Shown piece by piece: positions 5,713 through 6,771 of a DNA stretch of 6,771 nucleotides. The notes under the pieces are model-generated. The model ran no database searches, was not told the origin of the DNA, and saw nothing but the letters and a program-made list of their open reading frames with translations. Each line of letters begins with the position of its first letter. Position 1 is the first letter of the stretch. The position numbers were made by a program, and so were the translations under genes. The stretch is from Planctomycetaceae bacterium (lineage in GTDB: Bacteria > Planctomycetota > Planctomycetia > Planctomycetales > Planctomycetaceae): positions 1 through 6,771 of the forward strand of contig JAESQE010000639.1 in the NCBI GenBank assembly GCA_016765335.1, in the 5' to 3' direction.

Positions 5713-5745
5713 AAAAAAACGCCTTACCATAAACAGGAAAGGCGT
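5713..5745 (-). terminator. Intrinsic terminator after rplO
   Basis: ACGCCTT (5745-5739) pairs with AAGGCGT (5725-5719), with two further inner CC/GG pairs past a mismatch, and the stem runs directly into seven T residues (5719-5713). It begins 41 nt after the rplO stop. This is a textbook rho-independent terminator and the strongest one in the window. It ends the upstream spc transcript before secY. Confidence 0.85.
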
Positions 5746-5786
5746 CTCTTATGTTTTTACTCCGGACTAATTCCAGATATTTTCAC

Positions 5787-6239
5787 CTACGCCGAAAGCA
5801 ACTCAAACGAACCGCCCGCCTTTGAAACTTTTTCTTCAGCAGAACTAGAGAAACGATGAAGTTTCACTGTCAGTTTTTTTGTTAACTCGCCATTACCGAG
5901 TAACTTCACGGCATCAAACCGGCCTGGGATCAAACCCTTGGCTCGCAAGCATGATGGTGTAATCTCATCACCATCATTAAAATGTGTTTCCAAATCACGA
6001 ACGTTGACAATCACAACAACATCCGCAAAAGCACGGTTATTAAACCCTCTTTTTGCAACACGCATGAAGAGTGGAGTTTGACCACCTTCAAAACCACGTC
6101 GTGTACTTGAACCAGCACGAGAGCCATATCCATTATGACCACGACCTGATGTCTTGCCATGACCTGAGCCAGGTCCTCGACCTATACGCCTGCGTTTGCG
6201 ATTTTTGTGTATTCCACGATGTACATCATCGATAATCAT
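5787..6239 (-). CDS. rplO: 50S ribosomal protein L15
   Basis: L15 is an assembly protein of the large subunit that binds 23S rRNA. The 150-residue protein has the typical basic glycine-rich N-terminus, HKNRKRRRIGRGPGSGHGKT at 11-30 followed by SGRGHNGYGSRAG, then GFEGGQTPLFMRVAKRGF (49-66), and ends with the L15 signature LTVKLHRFSSSAEEKV...AGGSFELL (123-148). The ATG at 6239 shares its A with the last base of the rpsE stop (TAATG), so translation is probably coupled. In many bacteria rpmD (L30) lies between rpsE and rplO; there is no room for it here. A strong terminator follows 41 nt after the TAG stop, so this is the last gene of its transcript. Identity is certain. Confidence 0.99.
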   Translation of the reverse strand: MIIDDVHRGIHKNRKRRRIGRGPGSGHGKTSGRGHNGYGSRAGSSTRRGFEGGQTPLFMRVAKRGFNNRAFADVVVIVNVRDLETHFNDGDEITPSCLRAKGLIPGRFDAVKLLGNGELTKKLTVKLHRFSSSAEEKVSKAGGSFELLSA

Positions 6240-6718
6240 TAAATTTCTACTCCTCGTAACCGAGCGACATCTTCTTTAGTACGTAACTGCTGCAAAGCGT
6301 CAAAGGTTGCTTTAACGACATTAATTGGATTGGTTGAGCCACGAACCTTTGTAAGGATATCTTTCAAACCTACTGATTCAACAACGGCTCTAACACTTGC
6401 ACCAGCAATAATTCCTGTACCAGGATTTGCAGGTAACAGCAAAACCCGAGCAGCCCCAAAACGACCTATCACTTCATGAGGAATTGTTGTTCCCTCGATA
6501 GTAATACGTATTTTATGACGAGCTGCATCTTTAACAGCTTTTTCAACAGAGGAAGGAACCTCATTGGCTTTACCATATCCCCAGCCAACTTCGCCTCTCT
6601 GATTGCCAAGGACAATCATCGCTGCAAAGCTGAATCGTCGCCCGCCCTTGATAACACAAGCACAACGACGAATTTGCACTACTCGTTCCTGAGATTCTTG
6701 CCTTGCTTCAGTAGCCAA
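6239..6718 (-). CDS. rpsE: 30S ribosomal protein S5
   Basis: S5 lies at the mRNA entry side of the 30S subunit and affects decoding fidelity. The 159-residue protein (E. coli 167) has the N-terminal double-stranded RNA-binding-like domain (about 11-75) with VIKGGRRFSFAAMIVLG (22-38) and GWGYGKANEVP (45-55). The C-terminal domain has IGRFGAARVLLLPANPGTGI (84-103), GASVRAVVESVGLKDIL and the RGSTNPINVVKATFDAL block. The start is TTG at 6718: no ATG or GTG lies in frame between it and an upstream TGA, and GGGAG (6727-6731) sits 8 nt before it. The product begins MATEARQESQERVVQIRR. It overlaps rplO by one base. Upstream rplR would lie outside the window. Identity is certain; the TTG start is well supported. 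Confidence 0.98.
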   Translation of the reverse strand: MATEARQESQERVVQIRRCACVIKGGRRFSFAAMIVLGNQRGEVGWGYGKANEVPSSVEKAVKDAARHKIRITIEGTTIPHEVIGRFGAARVLLLPANPGTGIIAGASVRAVVESVGLKDILTKVRGSTNPINVVKATFDALQQLRTKEDVARLRGVEI

Positions 6719-6726
6719 CTTCCACT

Positions 6727-6731
6727 CTCCC
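6727..6731 (-). promoter_or_regulatory. Shine-Dalgarno supporting the TTG start of rpsE
   Basis: GGGAG(AG) lies 8 nt before TTG 6718. It is a good match to the anti-Shine-Dalgarno and compensates for the poor start codon. The remaining bases up to the window edge (6732-6771) hold no recognisable gene; they could include the last codons of rplR, which cannot be decided here. Confidence 0.7.
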
Positions 6732-6771
6732 GATATTACTCTTACCTGTTTGATTCAGTAACTGTAGTTCA

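Larger units (their letters stand above)
5352..5786. other. 435-nt rplO-secY spacer
   Basis: No convincing gene is present; rplO-secY gaps are usually much shorter. In transcription order it holds the rplO terminator (5713-5745), overlapping candidate promoters (5639-5696), two small hairpins (5586-5626), a GAATTC-A7-GAATTC inverted repeat (5535-5553), and two copies of AATTCACTTTA 107 bp apart (5422-5432 and 5529-5539). A 26-codon frame beginning MIPSVCVAVG overlaps the secY start out of frame, but it lacks a ribosome binding site. Confidence 0.6.

Noticed and set aside
6755..6771. Possible last codons of rplR before rpsE
   Set aside because: A frame ending in TGA at 6755-6757 fits, but only four codons are visible and another frame is equally open.

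Overview
The window is a stretch of a bacterial ribosomal-protein supercluster (distal spc operon running into the alpha operon), and every convincing gene lies on the minus strand. Transcription therefore runs from high to low coordinates: rpsE (S5), rplO (L15), secY, map (methionine aminopeptidase), rpmJ (L36), rpsM (S13), rpsK (S11), rpoA (RNA polymerase alpha) and the 5' part of rplQ (L17), which is cut by the window edge. I found no rRNA, tRNA, CRISPR array, insertion sequence or plus-strand gene.

The proteins point to Planctomycetota (Planctomycetia-like), judged from remembered family features and not from a search. Examples are the RpoA start [11 protein letters not shown], the NFGETTL helix-hairpin-helix of its C-terminal domain, the short insert ending APKVAGR near the L17 N-terminus, and S5 with GWGYGKANEVP. 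DNA composition is moderately AT-rich. Start codons are mixed: ATG, GTG for map and rpsK, and TTG for rpsE. Shine-Dalgarno strength also varies a lot, from AGGGAG before rpoA to nothing recognisable before rplQ.

Layout from upstream to downstream. Block 1 (6771-5787) is rpsE and rplO, coupled by a one-base TAATG overlap with no rpmD (L30) between them, ending at a strong intrinsic terminator at 5713-5745. Block 2 (5712-3931) is a roughly 360-nt structured leader with candidate promoters, then secY, then a GC-rich hairpin. Block 3 (3930-237) is map, a 372-nt spacer where infA often sits (it holds a good -10 box, a perfect 9-bp hairpin and a possible 51-56 codon ORF), rpmJ, rpsM, a 189-nt spacer with a nested hairpin, rpsK, a 203-nt spacer with several hairpins where rpsD often sits, rpoA, and finally rplQ.

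Functionally the genes supply small- and large-subunit ribosomal proteins, the membrane channel for nascent secreted proteins, the enzyme that trims N-terminal Met from new proteins, and the alpha subunit that nucleates RNA polymerase. What differs from the textbook operon is the loss of rpmD, adk, infA and rpsD from their usual slots and the wide, structured spacers, which suggest an operon broken into separately controlled units. I did not find a clear new system. The best leads are the leader RNAs before secY, rpmJ, rpsK and rpoA and the small ORF before rpmJ.
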